Below are positions 1-12,969 of a stretch of DNA of 64,000 bases, piece by piece; positions within the stretch are counted from its first letter, which is position 1; the number at the start of each line of letters is the position of its first letter. This DNA comes from Gavia stellata (lineage: Eukaryota > Chordata > Aves > Gaviiformes > Gaviidae). The notes below the pieces were generated by a model. The model had not been told where the DNA came from. It made no database searches and saw only the letters and a program-made list of their open reading frames with translations. The DNA lies in NCBI RefSeq assembly GCF_030936135.1, contig NC_082597.1:74630495-74694494 (forward strand). The letters run 5' to 3'. A program made the position numbers and the translations under genes.

Positions 1-2451
1 TGAATGGTGCCTGAGATGAAACGATTACATCAGTCCTTGGAACAGTGGTGCAACACCAGGAATGGGCAGTAATACCTCTTCAGCATTTCACAAGTTTGGA
101 TGGAAAAATTTCTTTTCTCAAACTGCTGTATATTCTCAAAAGCCATTATGTAAGAAATCAGTTACTTCTGACTGGGGTCTCAGCTGAATAAATCTAAGCT
201 CATAGATACCCGGTTTTCCTGCCCTTGCAAACTCTTTGGAAACATCCATGTCTCTTCTCTTGGACTGAGACTGTAAAGTTTTTGGGACTGAGACCACATT
301 TGTTTCCTAAGTGTGCACACTGTGACAGTCTACTCACAGATGAGGCTATTACAACAATATGGATGTTCCTGTGTGGTGATATTTTCAGATACCATTAGTG
401 GTTAACAATACATCAGAGATCACCTGCAAATTCTTCACAAATTAGGTTTTTTAATCCCATACATAAAAGCCAGCAAACAGAAAATGAAAAGAGGAAAGCT
501 AAGAGTAACAACCAAAGTTTAGCCTTGTATTTTTTCAGTTGCCAGTGAAAGCCATTACAGCAACGAGGGGATCTCACTTTTTCTTTCTCCTGTAAAATTT
601 TCAGTGATCCAGTTTCCTTACACTGATATGAAGGACTGCAGAAGGTGCAAAGCCTCAAACCAAGTCCATTCTATATTGTTAAAAACATGTCATAATTCCA
701 CAGAAAGCCATCAAACTGCAACAGCATGTGCCAGCTGGGGGCCTGTTCCGTATGAAAAAAAATCCTGGCCAGAAAGATGAAAGTGGCAGAATTCCCACTG
801 CATTCAACAAGACTAGATTCTGTCCTCAAAAGTTTCTTCTATTTTTCATCTGTGACAAGTTTCCAAGGTTTATCTTTATCTTACTTCTAGATTCCAGGTA
901 CACATTTGCTGTCTCATTTTATTTATAGACATTAACTTTCTATTAATTCTTTAATATTTTTTTATCACCCCTGCTGTTATGATTTTTTGGCATACTGACT
1001 GCAGCCTTCTGGACTACGCTAATCTCTGACAAGACTAAGACACAAACCTAACTAAAATTGTCTAGTACAACCAACACTGTGCTTAAAATAGTTTCACATT
1101 TTTTTAATCTATTTTTTCTCCCTAGGGCAGGATTTAATCTTTCAATCATAAGGTTGTGCCTTAGATTTTATTTTAAAATATGTTAGAAATGTTTTAAATA
1201 TCTTTTTTACTATGTGTATTTTCTGATGTGGGTTAGATAACTTCAAACCAATATAAAATTAGGAGACACAAGTTAGTCTTCGGCAAGCAGAAATATCACA
1301 TAACTTGTCTTTTCCAGAAGAGTGTCTTATACTGGAAGTCTGATTATGATTATCATCATGCCAATGCATGGTTATACCTGGAGGACATCCATATTTTTAA
1401 TGCATAGTCACCCTGCCTCTACACTTATTTTTAAGTTTTTCCCTCAAACCTGTTGCTCACAGTCCATATTTTGTCCACCTTATGCTGCTAGAAAAAACAG
1501 AAGAACAATAGTTCCAAAAAAAAGATTGAAATTGCTCAAAAGTTTGCTCTAGTTTCTGTTGGCTTTCCGTTCAGCTGTCGACATGGGTGAGAGTAAAGAC
1601 CTGCAGGAATCCCTCAATGGCCGTTAGTCAATTTTAGCCTGAAGGATAGAGCTCTTGGAGGGTATAGACAGTGATAGAAATTATAAACAAAGGTAAGGGA
1701 CTCGAGTGGCATAAGTCCAGACTAATTCCTTCCCTCTTGCCATCTAGAAACTCTGTATTTACTGTCTTTTGGTTACCAAGCAATAGCAATTTTGAATATT
1801 TTTATGGAGTTTGTAGTTGAATTTTAATTTTTAAAGGTTTTCCCCCAGACATTCTAAACAGCCTTTCAATCCAAACACAGGATGAGACCCTGGTAGAGCC
1901 TAGGGGGGGCTGCAATACCTGAGCCTGGGACCAGGCTCAGGCGCTATAAATGAGCTAACAACAGGACTGCATAGATGGAAAACTTATAATGTCCCATATA
2001 ACATACCAAAAAAAAAATGGCACTTGTATCCTGTGACTGGCAGATTACTAGGATGATGAGAGTGTTTTGTACTGCAGGTCTCCCAGGAGGGAATCAAGAC
2101 ATATATTAAAGGAACCCAAATAAGAAATTTGGAGATCAGCTTAAATGCTACTTACAGCTCTGCAGGAACGAGCAGGATGCACCAAAGCCTCCAGAACAGC
2201 AGCCTGGTCCGTCCTTCTCTCCCTGCAACTGCTTGGCCTTTTCTCCACAGCCCCCACCAATGAGCAGGAAGCTGACTTTGCACGCTCAAACCAACAAAAG
2301 GGCTTTTTTTCTCCATATCTCAGACCACCTAAATCACAAGGGCTGGGAAGCCAAACAGCTGGCCGTCATTCCCCACAGCACTCATCAGTGAAACGACACA
2401 ATTGAGACTCAGTTCCCTTTGTCATGGATTTCAGGATGGAAAATAGCGTAA
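1..2451. other. Intergenic, AT-rich
   Basis: Apart from the palindrome at 1918-1941, I see no gene, RNA or recognisable repeat. The open frames are short and have no family signature. Confidence 0.7.
1918..1941. repeat. 24-bp near-perfect palindrome (11-bp arms)
   Basis: CCTGAGCCTGG and CCAGGCTCAGG are exact inverted copies separated by GA. The palindrome is GC-rich inside AT-rich DNA, and TATAAA follows at 1945-1950. No family was recognised. Confidence 0.9.
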
Positions 2452-3665
2452 TAGTGTGATAGCCTTCTACGATGGCATGACTGGATGGATAGACGAGGGG
2501 AGGGCAGTGGATGTTGTCTACCTTGACTTCAGCAAGGCTTTCGACACCGTCTCCTGCATCATCCTCATAGACAAGCTTAGGAAGTGTGGGTTAAATGAAC
2601 GGACAGTGGGGTGGATTGAAAACTGGCTGATAGAGAGAGCTCAGAGGGTTGTGATTAGTGGCACAGAGTCTAGTTGGAGGTCTGTAACAAGTGGTGTTCC
2701 CCAGGGGTCAGTACTGGGTCCAGTCCTGTTCAATATATTCATCAATGACCTGGATGAAGGGATAGAGTGTGCCCTCAGCAAGTTTGCTGATGGCACAAAA
2801 CTGGGAGGAGTGGCCGACACACCAGAAGGCTGCGCTGCCATTCAGCATGACCTGGACAGGCTGGAGAGTTGGGCAAATAGGAACCTTATGAAATTCAAAG
2901 GCAATTGTAGGGTACTGCACCTGGGGCGGAATAACCCCATGCATCAGTACAGGTTAGGGGCTGACCTGCTGGAGAGCAGCTCTGTGGAAAGGGACCTGGG
3001 AGTCCTGGGGGACAACAGGAGGACCATGAGCCAGCAATGTGTCCTTGTGGCCAAGAAGACCAATGGCATCCTGGGATGCATCAAGAAGAGTGTGGCTAGC
3101 AGGTCGAGGGAGGTTATCCTCCCCCTCTACTCTGCCCTGGTGAGGCCGCATCTGGAGTACTGTGTCCAGTTCTGGGCTCCCCGGTTCAAGAAGGACAGGG
3201 AACTGCTGGAGAGGGTACAGCAAAGGGCTACAAAGATGATTAGGGGACTGGAACATCTTTCCTGTGAGGAAAGGCTGAGGGACTTGGGTCTTTTCAGTCT
3301 GGAGAAGAGAAGAAAGATTGAGAGAGAATCTTATTAATGCTGATAAATACTTAAGGGATGAGTGCCAGGAGGATGGGGCCAGTCTTTTTTCAGCGGTGCC
3401 CAGTGACAGGACGAGAGGTAACGAGCACAAACTTGGTCATAGGAATTTCTACCTAAACATGAGGAGGAACTTCTTTACTTTGAGGGTGGTAGAGCACTGG
3501 AAAAAGCTGCCCAGAGAGTTTGTGGAGTCTCCTTTTCTGGAGATATTCAAAACTCGCCTGGACATATTCCTGTGCAACCTGCTTTAGGTGAACCTGCTCT
3601 GGTAGGGTGGTTGGACTAGATGATCTCCAGAGGTCCCTTCCAACCCCTATCATTCTGTGACACAA
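2452..3665 (+). mobile_element. CR1 LINE, 5'-truncated, 3' half of ORF2 and 3' tail
   Basis: A non-LTR retrotransposon of the CR1 clade supplies this segment. The translation starts inside the reverse transcriptase domain ([15 protein letters not shown], motif A) and runs through [15 protein letters not shown] to the C-terminal region ending FLCNLL. It stops at 3585-3587. The 3' tail reads GGTTGGACTAGATGATCTCC and ends near ATTCTGTG, typical of bird CR1. The copy is dead. The catalytic motif expected as FADD reads FADG (2783-2794). The frame shifts near 3304-3326, so ORF2 is split into 2456-3337 and about 3318-3587. The 5' half of the element is missing. Confidence 0.95.
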
Positions 3666-3789
3666 CATCAGCTTGACCCTTTGATTAAAGAGTCCACTTC
3701 CAGAAGAAATTTAATTGAAGAGAGGGCTATAGCAAGCGGAATGTTTAAGGCTGTATCTCATGGTTGGAAAAGAGAGCTGATAACAAGGA

Positions 3790-3875
3790 CTTTGGGATTC
3801 TACTCTCAGATCTGCACTTGACTCCCTTGGTAAATCACAAAGCTCACATTTAAGATATGCAGAGTTTTTGATCTG
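3790..3875 (+). repeat. MIR-like SINE scrap
   Basis: GATTCTACTCTCAGATCTGC, then CCTTGGTAAATCACAAAGCTC, resembles the MIR core (tract around TGACCTTGGGCAAGTCACTT). It is heavily diverged and the match is from memory. Confidence 0.35.
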
Positions 3876-6800
3876 TAGGTACAGACAAGGTTGGTTATTC
3901 TGAGCCCTACATACATTAACCTCCTTTTGAGAAAGTTGTCCTTAACCAACTTCGGGTTCAGTTCCTGCTCTAAGCTGGGCATGGTAATACCAACCTCTAT
4001 CAGGAGAGGAGCAAGAGTGGCTTAATTAATTGTTTATAAGTTCCTTTGAAATGTCAGAAGAAAAGTACTACTTAAATATTAAAAACTTAGTATGAATTCC
4101 TTCTAACCTATTAGAAGTTGGAAAGTAATTTTCTTTAGATATGCGGAATCATCTAGAAGTGATCTATGACTGAAGTTATGAGATGTTAATGATATCTACA
4201 CAAGTAATATGCAGGCAAACAAGTCTACAATATTTATTAGACTTTTACTAAGGTTGTATTAATTTTTAAGTATATACTCATTAGCAAAACTCCTATATTT
4301 CTAACATCTGACAAGTACTGCCTCTAGCATAACACTGTACCTGGGACCTACGATCAAAGATATCAGCCTAGAGCATATTGGATCCTAATAACAAAGTTAA
4401 CGATCAGAAACAATACCAGTTATTGAAACAGACTCTTAAATTAATAATTTGAATAGCAAAAAGTCACTTACATGTAGTATATGTATGCGTCAAATACACT
4501 TCTTTTCTACAGACATTTCACATCTACAAAAAAAGCATGTCTGGTTCTTCTACCAGAGAAGTTAAGAGGCTTTTTGCTATATCAGGACTGCATGGACTTG
4601 ACTGTAATTTGACATCTTTTTAGAATGAAAGTTGTGTCTTGCATAAAATTCTTTTTCTGGGAGGAAAAAATATGCATTGAACATGTTCTTACAAGTTTTT
4701 TTCCAGGGCTTTGGGGGGATTGTTTGTTTTATTTTAGGGTCACTGGATTTTCTCCTCTTGTGTTTTCCATTTGCTTTTTGTAGTTGAAAGACAGGGAAAG
4801 ACCACCTAAAGAAAACTTTTTAAAAACAGATTTGCATAAAAGTGCAGAGTACTTTTTTGTTATTATTAAAATGATAATAATTATATGGTTTCTCAGAAAT
4901 TGTCAACAATATCTGTTCTCTTACTGGCAAGTTCCAACAGTACCCCAATGGCTGCTGAGTTGCAGCTCAGTCTGTGGGACAGCTATAGCTAAAGATTCCT
5001 GCAGGAAGCATTTAGAAATAGCTAGTAGTTTCCATTTCTGTTAGTAAGAGTAAAATTACTTGATTATGGAAGAGTAAGCTACTTCTAGAACATGGATCAA
5101 CTCCAAAAATACAGCCAATTTCTCTACTTATTCAAAACAAATGAAAAGTTGATGTTACATTTGCATCCTTTGAAAATGTAAAGCACTGCATACAACTAAT
5201 GCCAAGTATAAACTTAACAATATTTGTTACCTAAAAATGAAAGAGTAACTTATTTTTCCTATGTTTCTCTGTCATTGTTTCAGGTTAACATACTTCTTGT
5301 TAAAAAGCATAGATTGTAGGTAAGGAAAATGTAAACCCTTTATTTCACCCTTACAAAAAATAAAACATTGTCAAATGCAGGAGAACTTTCTTCACAGTAG
5401 ATCAGTAATAGGGGGACACTGGGCAGAGGTTTTAGAAGCATGCAGCCAAAGATCCATTTATTTTACTACCTCTGAAAAATCTGATGTTCCCAGACTAACA
5501 CACTGATAATCATCCTCCCTAGAAAATTAGAACCTGTTAGTTTTATTAGAAAACTAAATCTGGAATTGTGGCTTCCAGGCTCTTCCTCTTTTCCAGTTCC
5601 TACAGTTCAGATAAATAAGTCGATCATGCTTCGTAAAATTAAGAAGCATCTCTGATAGTTACTTAAAACAACTTTTCAAAAAACAACCTCCCCCCCAAAA
5701 AACTCAGTAAATGCTTCCTCATTGGTTTTAATAAATGCAGAACTTTAAGTTTCTACAATACACATTTTGAATCCATATAACAGTCAACACTGTCAGAAGT
5801 CACTGACAATTTAGGTGCACTGACTTCAAGGTGCCTAAATGGAGACACCTCCAAGAACTTGGCTTTAAGAGCAAGGATATGTTTAAACATCAATCCCCAT
5901 TAAAAATCTTGGCCCAGGCTTCTGTTAAGAGCAAGCAGCATCAGCCTTAGTAGAATAGTAGCTGTGCACTGGTTTCTGCCTAAGAAAAGATCCCTTTAAT
6001 CTCCTATACAGGCAGGGACTCCACTATTTCCCTGCTGTTGGAACACACCTTCAGTTACTTCTAACTGTAATTAAAGCTGACATACCTTACGTGGGCCATT
6101 CACCTTTTATTCAACATGAACAGCCTGCAAAAATGGCTGAGAGGTTCCCAGGAAGGAAGCAGTTAAATGATAAAAATGTGAAATGTTATGCAGCAAGCTG
6201 TGTACAATTAACTAGAATTCAAATATACACCTTGTTCCAATCCAAGCCATTTATCAGATAAAAATAGTCTGCTAGAAGAATGTCATGATTAATGAGGTGA
6301 GACTCCAGCTAATTACTGTTTCCTCCAGAAGTAATTAGGTTGGCATTGCTAATCAAGATGAATGAACACTCTGACCCGCTTTTTTAAATGTAAAACTATG
6401 AGCTGCAGCAGCAATAACATCATTTAGTTCAGGCAATGTAGTCTTTATTAGGCTTGTAGTTTGATTAAATTCTTTTGTTACACCAGGCTTTCCACACATG
6501 AACAGATGAATGCTGTGATGTTCAAAGAGTTTGTCACCCTTAATTAAAGACTGAAAAGGCTTGTTCAATTCACAGGGCAATACACAGGACAGCTCTAAAT
6601 TGATAGCTTTTAAGTGGGGGATAACTGAGGGAGTCATAGGGTTTGCCCATCTGCATGAGGATCCCTCCTCCTTCCACAATTTTCCATCATAGTAGCTGGA
6701 AAATTAATATGAGATATTTTTGTATTGATTCCATTAGGCAACACTCATTTCATCAGAGCACCTTTTTACAGACGACTATACAGCTTTACTTGCATAGAAC

Positions 6801-7239
6801 GAATCCATTATGAATTAAGAGAAAGAAAGCCGTAAGAAGTAGGTTCAAAATATAAGCTAATTTATTGTGCTGTTTCTGACTGTGACCCTTTTGCACAGCT
6901 AGCTAATCCCAGAACACCCTTATCCCCCACTATTTCAGCAGTTCACGTCATGACCACATATATTATTTCATACTGGGGGGGAGGAGGGGGAAATGACAGT
7001 GAAGCATCTGAATGATGTAGAGATACAACATGTTATAATGAAGTTAACACGTAGTAATTTCCTTTTTCACCTCTTCCTATTATATAAAGTGCTTCCTTAT
7101 TCCAAGGATTTATTTTAGGTAAATGCTATGTCTAAATTAAAACTCTCAGGTGAAAATTTGAAGCACAAATTAGACTGGATAAGAAAATCACCCTCGTCCC
7201 ACAATAGCTCTTTGGATCTACTCACTGTCTGTTTAACGA
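3876..7239. other. Intergenic, AT-rich
   Basis: No gene was recognised. The motif-dense block at 6120-6720 is the only distinctive part. Near 5810-5850 the phrase TTTAGGTGCACTGAC ... AGGTGCCTAAAT may be a scrap of an old dispersed repeat. Confidence 0.65.
6120..6720. promoter_or_regulatory. Motif-dense block, candidate conserved enhancer
   Basis: This intergenic block contains CTAATTACTG, AGTAATTAGG, ATTAATGAG, CTAATCAAG, TTAATTAAAG and a GATA-type TTATCAGATAAA within 600 bp, plus CATCTGCATGAGG. No repeat was recognised. The motif clustering is seen directly. The enhancer role is inferred. Confidence 0.3.
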
Positions 7240-8600
7240 GAAGCCCTGTAGCTGAGAAGGTGGGGCCTTGAGCCCAGGGCAGCAGTGGGGGCATAGGGAA
7301 GGAGAGGGCAGCGGGCACAAGCAGCCTGTCCCTCTCTGTGTCAGCGGGTGCAGGTTTAGATTCAGCCAGGCAGTTAAGCCACCATATACCCATTCAGCCC
7401 AGTACAAAGTAGCAGGCTGTCCCAGCTGGGGCACAGAGAAGGCCAGACCCCACTTCTCCCAGCGAGAGGGGACATCCTCATGAGACTGCCATGTCCGAGG
7501 AGCACCGCTGGCAATGGTGCTTTGCCGCAGGATAAGTCGCTATCAACTTGTTAACACAAAAACCAGCCTGAGCTTTCTCTCACACATTTGGCTGGCCGCA
7601 GGCTTGTCCTGCCAGCGGGATGAGACCCCGCGCTGGGGCTCCCCAACCAAGCCTTTCTCCATGACATACCAGTACGCAACATGAGACGCACCCAACCTGA
7701 GCAACCTCCGGCCTGTTGGTACTTGGTTGAGAAGCTACCCACGCACCTCGGGTGAAAGCCAAAGCTTCACGCCCGAGCACAACGCCCGCAGACACCAAGC
7801 AAGCAAAAGGACACCGTTTGCCTCCCTCGGCGCAGCTCCACTCAGCCGCTGCTCACAGCGGACACGACATCCCGCCCCAGCGGGTAGAAGTTGCTTGCTG
7901 CATCTCACACCTCTATCTCAACATTCAGCAGGACCACAATAGCCCACATAAGCCACACCACGGGCGACAGACACCGACCCCCTGAGAGAGCTCAGGCTCA
8001 TGGGCCTCACCACCCCCCATGCCCTGCTGGCACAGGGCCGCACGGCGCCTTCTTCCTCTCCAGCCTTCTGGTACTTAATGATTTAACAAAATTCTTACCT
8101 AGAGGTGGGAATAACATCTCTTTCCTTCCTCTGCCATCTGGTTGATATTTCCGCTCGCTAGATTGCAAAATCCTATTTTTAACCTCTTCTGCCTAATGAT
8201 ACTGCGACGCCAGCGGCTGATTGACACGTGCCTGCCTCCCGCTGCTGCTTCCCCTCCTCAGCCAGGCCGGACCGGGCACACCACCATCTCCAGGAGCGGA
8301 ACAACAGCCAGGCTCCCGCCTGTCCCAGGGATCACCCCAAGCGGCCAAGCACAGGCTTTTCAGAGGGAGGCTCCAGGTGGAAACCCTGAGAGAGCTGATT
8401 TGGGGGGTGGTGCCCGGGAGACCACACTATAACCTCTATAAAACCTCTCCTTCTTCAGTGCCCCCTGACATGGCCTCTAACTGCCCTCACCTGCTTTACC
8501 TCACCCCCCAGCCCCGCTCAGCACAAACACCTAAACCCCCTTGCCCTGCTGCCTCTGTGTCAGGTTCTGAGCCCCACGAATGTGCGTCTGTGGAGGCATT
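7240..8600. other. GC-rich, CpG-containing intergenic patch, unidentified
   Basis: About 1.3 kb of clearly higher GC and CpG than its surroundings, with C-rich plus strand and many short open frames in all frames. None encodes a recognisable protein. TATAAAAC occurs at 8437-8444. It could be a lineage-specific repeat, the promoter of a non-coding transcript, or a decayed CpG island. Confidence 0.5.
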
Positions 8601-11439
8601 TAACTTCTAATTTGTGTGTTACTTTTTCTTTTTTGTTCTCTTTTCTGGAAAGTGAGGGGGTTTTTTTTAGAGTCAAGGCTTCTTTGAGTTGGAGCCAAGA
8701 TGGTGACACTGCCATCCAACAGCTTTGACTCATTTTTGTTTTGCTTACTGAATCAACTTGCTGGTTACAGATTCCTGCAATGATAAATTCACTACAAAAT
8801 GAGAAAAGGAGGCACGTTCCTTGTTCCGAAATGCTCTCCTCCTTCTTGTCCCTGCCGTACCCCTTCGCAGCTATAGGCAGGGTATTGCAGCCACGCGTGG
8901 GCTCACCCGCCACCTTACAACTGCACGGTACTAACTGCAGGACACGAACCTCGCCTCACCTTCAGGGTAAATCTGCCACTGCCTCCCTTTTAGCGCTTGA
9001 CCAAGAAGGTATACAGTGTAGGAAGTTATTAAAAAAAATGTAAAACCAGCAGAAGACAGACATTCCATACGAATGCAGGCCCAGTTTTTCACACAGGCAC
9101 ACTGGTCTCACGAATGTGGAGCTGTGGTTTCCGCACAACTCAGGAAGAGGTGTGAAAGGATGGACTTCGGGTGCACTGCTCTGATCTACACTGACCTGAC
9201 TAAGTATGCTAAGTATTTCTTTATTAATGCAGTTGTTTCACACATCCCTGGATTGTCAATGGCTTCCTTAACTGTGTAAGCATGTAATTTCTGAGCTGCT
9301 ACATGGTACTGAAGCAACTCTAGTGATTTATTTATGAAAAGTTTATTGACCTACCCAAGTTGTAGATGCTCATTCACATTTATTGACACATAACCTTAAT
9401 TTCTGTTGTGAGGACATTGGTTAACTGAGACAAATTAAACCAGGGTACGCTACAGAAGAAAGCCATTTCTAAAATCCCTATCTCTGGTCACAGCTGTGCC
9501 ACAAAGGTGGTTCCCTTTCTCTCCATGCGTTATTTCCATGCATTCCTGGTGGCTGAGTGCGCTCCAAGGTTGTCCAAGTGGTCCTACTCCACAGAGCACG
9601 GGCAGCAGCTCCAGTGCTGCTTGAACATACTCATTTCCATCTCAGCCTGCTGCTACTAACGGCGTAGGCGTTGCATCAGTGTTGTTCCTTGGACTCCTTC
9701 AGATGCATCACTCTAGCTGCTGCCCGGAGGAACAGTCTAGTATATAGGGACTGCAGGATTTTTTTGGCTCTTCTCTACGTGTTTTCTATGACCACTCTCA
9801 ACAGTGAGCTGTGATGTACCCTCAAAGGTCTGCCAGGAAACAGATCTGTTTAAGCAGGGGGTGTTGCAGATGAACTCTCATTTTGTGTAGGACATATGAG
9901 ACCTGACTGCTTGCTTTTTTTTTTTAAAGTAATTTTTGTATTAGTAAAACTACAAAAAACTTTGCTGCCAAAGGCTGACCTCTAACCTAGCAGTGTAAGC
10001 AAAATTATTCTTAGTTCCCCTTTTTTTTTCCTGATAATAAGACCCAAGGGTAGCTTAAGAAATACTGAGAGAATTAAAATATTGGACGGGTAAATGAAAA
10101 ATGCAAGTGAAAAAATGCAAGTGAAGTAAGAAGCAATAATAAGCCCATGAGGTCACTGATCATGTCCAGACCGCATCGGGATGCAGGGAACTTGCAGTCA
10201 TTCACACAGCAGCTATCACCCCCCATGGAGAAAGGAGGGTGGAGTCCAGATCTCATCAGTGAGGTCACCTCCTTTCTAATCCTACACTCTTCATACTTTT
10301 GGAGCACAACCACTGTGGTTTTAGCAGGAACTGAGCTCAGCCCTGCCAGCCAAGGGGCGTGGAGTGTTCAGGAATTTCCAGACCGCTCATCAGTCCAGCT
10401 CGCCCCCCCAGCTGACGTTGTTTATAAGTCCCTGGACCCTCTCTGCTTAAAGAGAAATCTAGATCCACCTACTCTGTGCACATTTTGTGCTGTTGATGCA
10501 TTGCAGGGCTGAACTTGGCCAGCCCAGGAACGTGATCCACAAACACCAGTGCACTCACCGGTAGCAACTGGTTGGCGTGGATTAGGTGTCTCTGGGTGCC
10601 TAAAGCACAGGGCAAGTAAATCGGTCACACTCCTCAGACCCAAAGTGTATTAATGTGAAATGGAGAAATACATGTGCCATGTTCTGGGAGGTCCCCGGTT
10701 CACCGCCCTACTATTAGACAAAGTAGCAGGTATTAATGCTTATTATGCATTGTGCATTGCATTCAGTCTGGTTTCGACAGCAGAGATGAGAGGGAGCTAT
10801 TTTTCCTGCCTGGTCTGCATAAGCAGCTGGAAGAGTTTGACCCCATCCATAGATGAGGAAGACCAGCTTTTTAATATAGGCACCAGAGCTGGGTATACAA
10901 AGGTGGGCAGAAGGAACACCATCCTTTACCCATGCTTTTCTTTTTGTTTCCTTTTCCCCTCCAGCAGTTTTCCAGACATGCTCCAGAGCTTGTCAGATTT
11001 ATGAAAAGCACAACCTGGATCTCCTCAAAACTGTTGTTGTGCTTTTCAGAGACCCCTGCCTATTGTGCTGCTGCAGCTATTGGTGAGAGAGCGTGGGCAC
11101 ACGACCAGGCTTGTCTGCTGCGTGTTTCCTTTAGCTAATTTTTTTTAACAAATCCAATTCAGGTTTTGCAATTCTTGATGTGGGTTTTTCTTCCTGAAAG
11201 AATAAAATAGAAAAGTCACTGATGATTTGTTCTTTCACTGTATTTCAGTGCCAATGCATCATTTAGCACTGCAGCAGCCATCAATACCCACTCAGCCACT
11301 ATCGTGCAGCTTTTCCCTGTCATTCACTGTGTCATTTAGAAAGTGATAAAAATCCCAGCTTAGAGCAGTATATTTGCTTTTGTGATCCCCTACTTCCAGC
11401 AACCTTTTAAAGCACTGAACAAAATTAGCAACAAATTAC

Positions 11440-11770
11440 TTTATGAATACCGAGCCCTTTTGTTACAGTGTTCTGAGAGTTTGCAATACTGTCAGATTTC
11501 AATTAAATTTAAGAAAAATTAAGCTGCTCAGTGTGGCTGCTTGCTTAGACAGTGAGGTAATTATATATAATAAGGAGATCTGTTTAACAATTGCTTCTAG
11601 TCATGGCAACGTTGCACCATTATTGTGCTTAACAAGAAGACAGACTGTTACATTGTTTTTGGAATGTGGGAAACCAGCAACAGCAGAGGCACATCATGAG
11701 CTTAACGCATAGAGTAGGATTTTTAACGTTACCAGCTGCAGTGAATTAATTGTTACGACTTTTTTGTTCT
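11440..11770. promoter_or_regulatory. Motif-dense block, candidate enhancer
   Basis: It contains SOX-type ACAATTG and ATTGTG cores, TAATTATATATAATAAGG, CAATTAAATTTAAG and GTGAATTAATTG, without repeat or coding features. Function is inferred from motif density only. Confidence 0.25.
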
Positions 11771-12364
11771 TTCAGGGAGTCTGGTTTTGCACACAGGTTA
11801 AGAAAGCATAAGATCCCCAGTAACTTGTACACTGTGCCTTCAGTAGTAGGCATGCAGCAAAAGTATCATTACGTCTAAGTTTTTGTTGATCGAAACAAAA
11901 ACAACTCTGTGGGTGCTGCTTTTTTCTTTTTTTAAAAAGAAGAGGAGGCCACAGCATAAAATAGTCATTGTCCTATCCTTATGTCCCAACGAGATACGAT
12001 GGCAGGTAGTAACAGTAAACAGCCTGGAAGAGATCTCTTCATCTCTGACTCCAGGACCAGCAGTGCCCCAGTGCCTTCCTTTCAGCCATCGTGCCGTGGG
12101 GTAAGGTAACCAGAGTATATGCTACTGTGATTTTACAGTACAAGTGTTTCTGTGTATTTGGGAAGACTAATGGGTATGGAGAGTTCAGACATAATCTTTC
12201 ACACGAGGGCACAATGACTTTTGGTCCCTCCATCCGAGCAGCCTTGAGGGCGCACATGCTCCTTGCCTGGAAGCATAGCCCGCCACCGAGCAGAGGGGTC
12301 TGCGGAGCATTTTACCCTGGAGGATGGAAAGAGGAATTTTAACAAATAGTGCAGTTTTTTCCTG

Positions 12365-12425
12365 TGTTGGTAAAGTGTCTTGCCCAGGGTTAGAAGAAAG
12401 CAGCTCAATTCTGGAACTCCATGGT
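12365..12425 (-). repeat. MIR-like SINE scrap
   Basis: TAAAGTGTCTTGCCCAGGGT, then GAAAGCAGCTCAATTCTGGA, matches the reverse complement of the MIR core around GTGACTTGCCCAAGGTCAC. It is short and diverged. Confidence 0.35.
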
Positions 12426-12969
12426 GGCGTGGCATTTTGAACTCAGAGAAGCAGCTGGAAAAGAAAATGTCAAAGATCAGTTCTGTTCAAGACTGAGTTT
12501 TGAATCTTGGCTAAGCTTAACTAGCCGATCAAGGAACGTAAGTCAGCTTGCTGATTTGTGCCATGAAACAGCTCAGGCCTAAGCAAATACAAAACAAACA
12601 GCCATGCTTTTTCAAAGGGGACAGTACAGAAGTCTGTGAAAGGGTCTTCTTACAGGAGCAGGAGGAGAGCTGGGAGGGAGGAAGCAGCAGGGAGGCACAC
12701 GCATGAACTCACTTGGTACCAAGGGGTTTTAGGAAACATTTGAGAATCATTTCAAAACTAAGAGTGAAAACAGTGGAAACTTCGCGTAGGGCAGCGGTAG
12801 CCAAGTTGAGCTCCCAAACATCTCAAGTGCAGCTCCCACGCTGGGACTGTGACACAAGCCAGCAACACAACTATTTGGCACAGGCAGCATCTCAGAAATC
12901 CAAAGGTCCATCTGTGGGAGAAAGTTATTGGGTGAGTAGGTGATAAGGTAGCCAGGAAAAGCACATAAA

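Larger units (their letters stand above)
8601..12969. other. Intergenic
   Basis: No gene was recognised. It contains T-rich runs near 9915 and 10020, the candidate block at 11440-11770 and a MIR-like scrap at 12365. The open frames are short and lack homology that I can recall. Confidence 0.6.

Noticed and set aside
2641..3430. Minus-strand open frames within the CR1 at 2452-3665
   Set aside because: They are antisense shadows of the reverse transcriptase frame.
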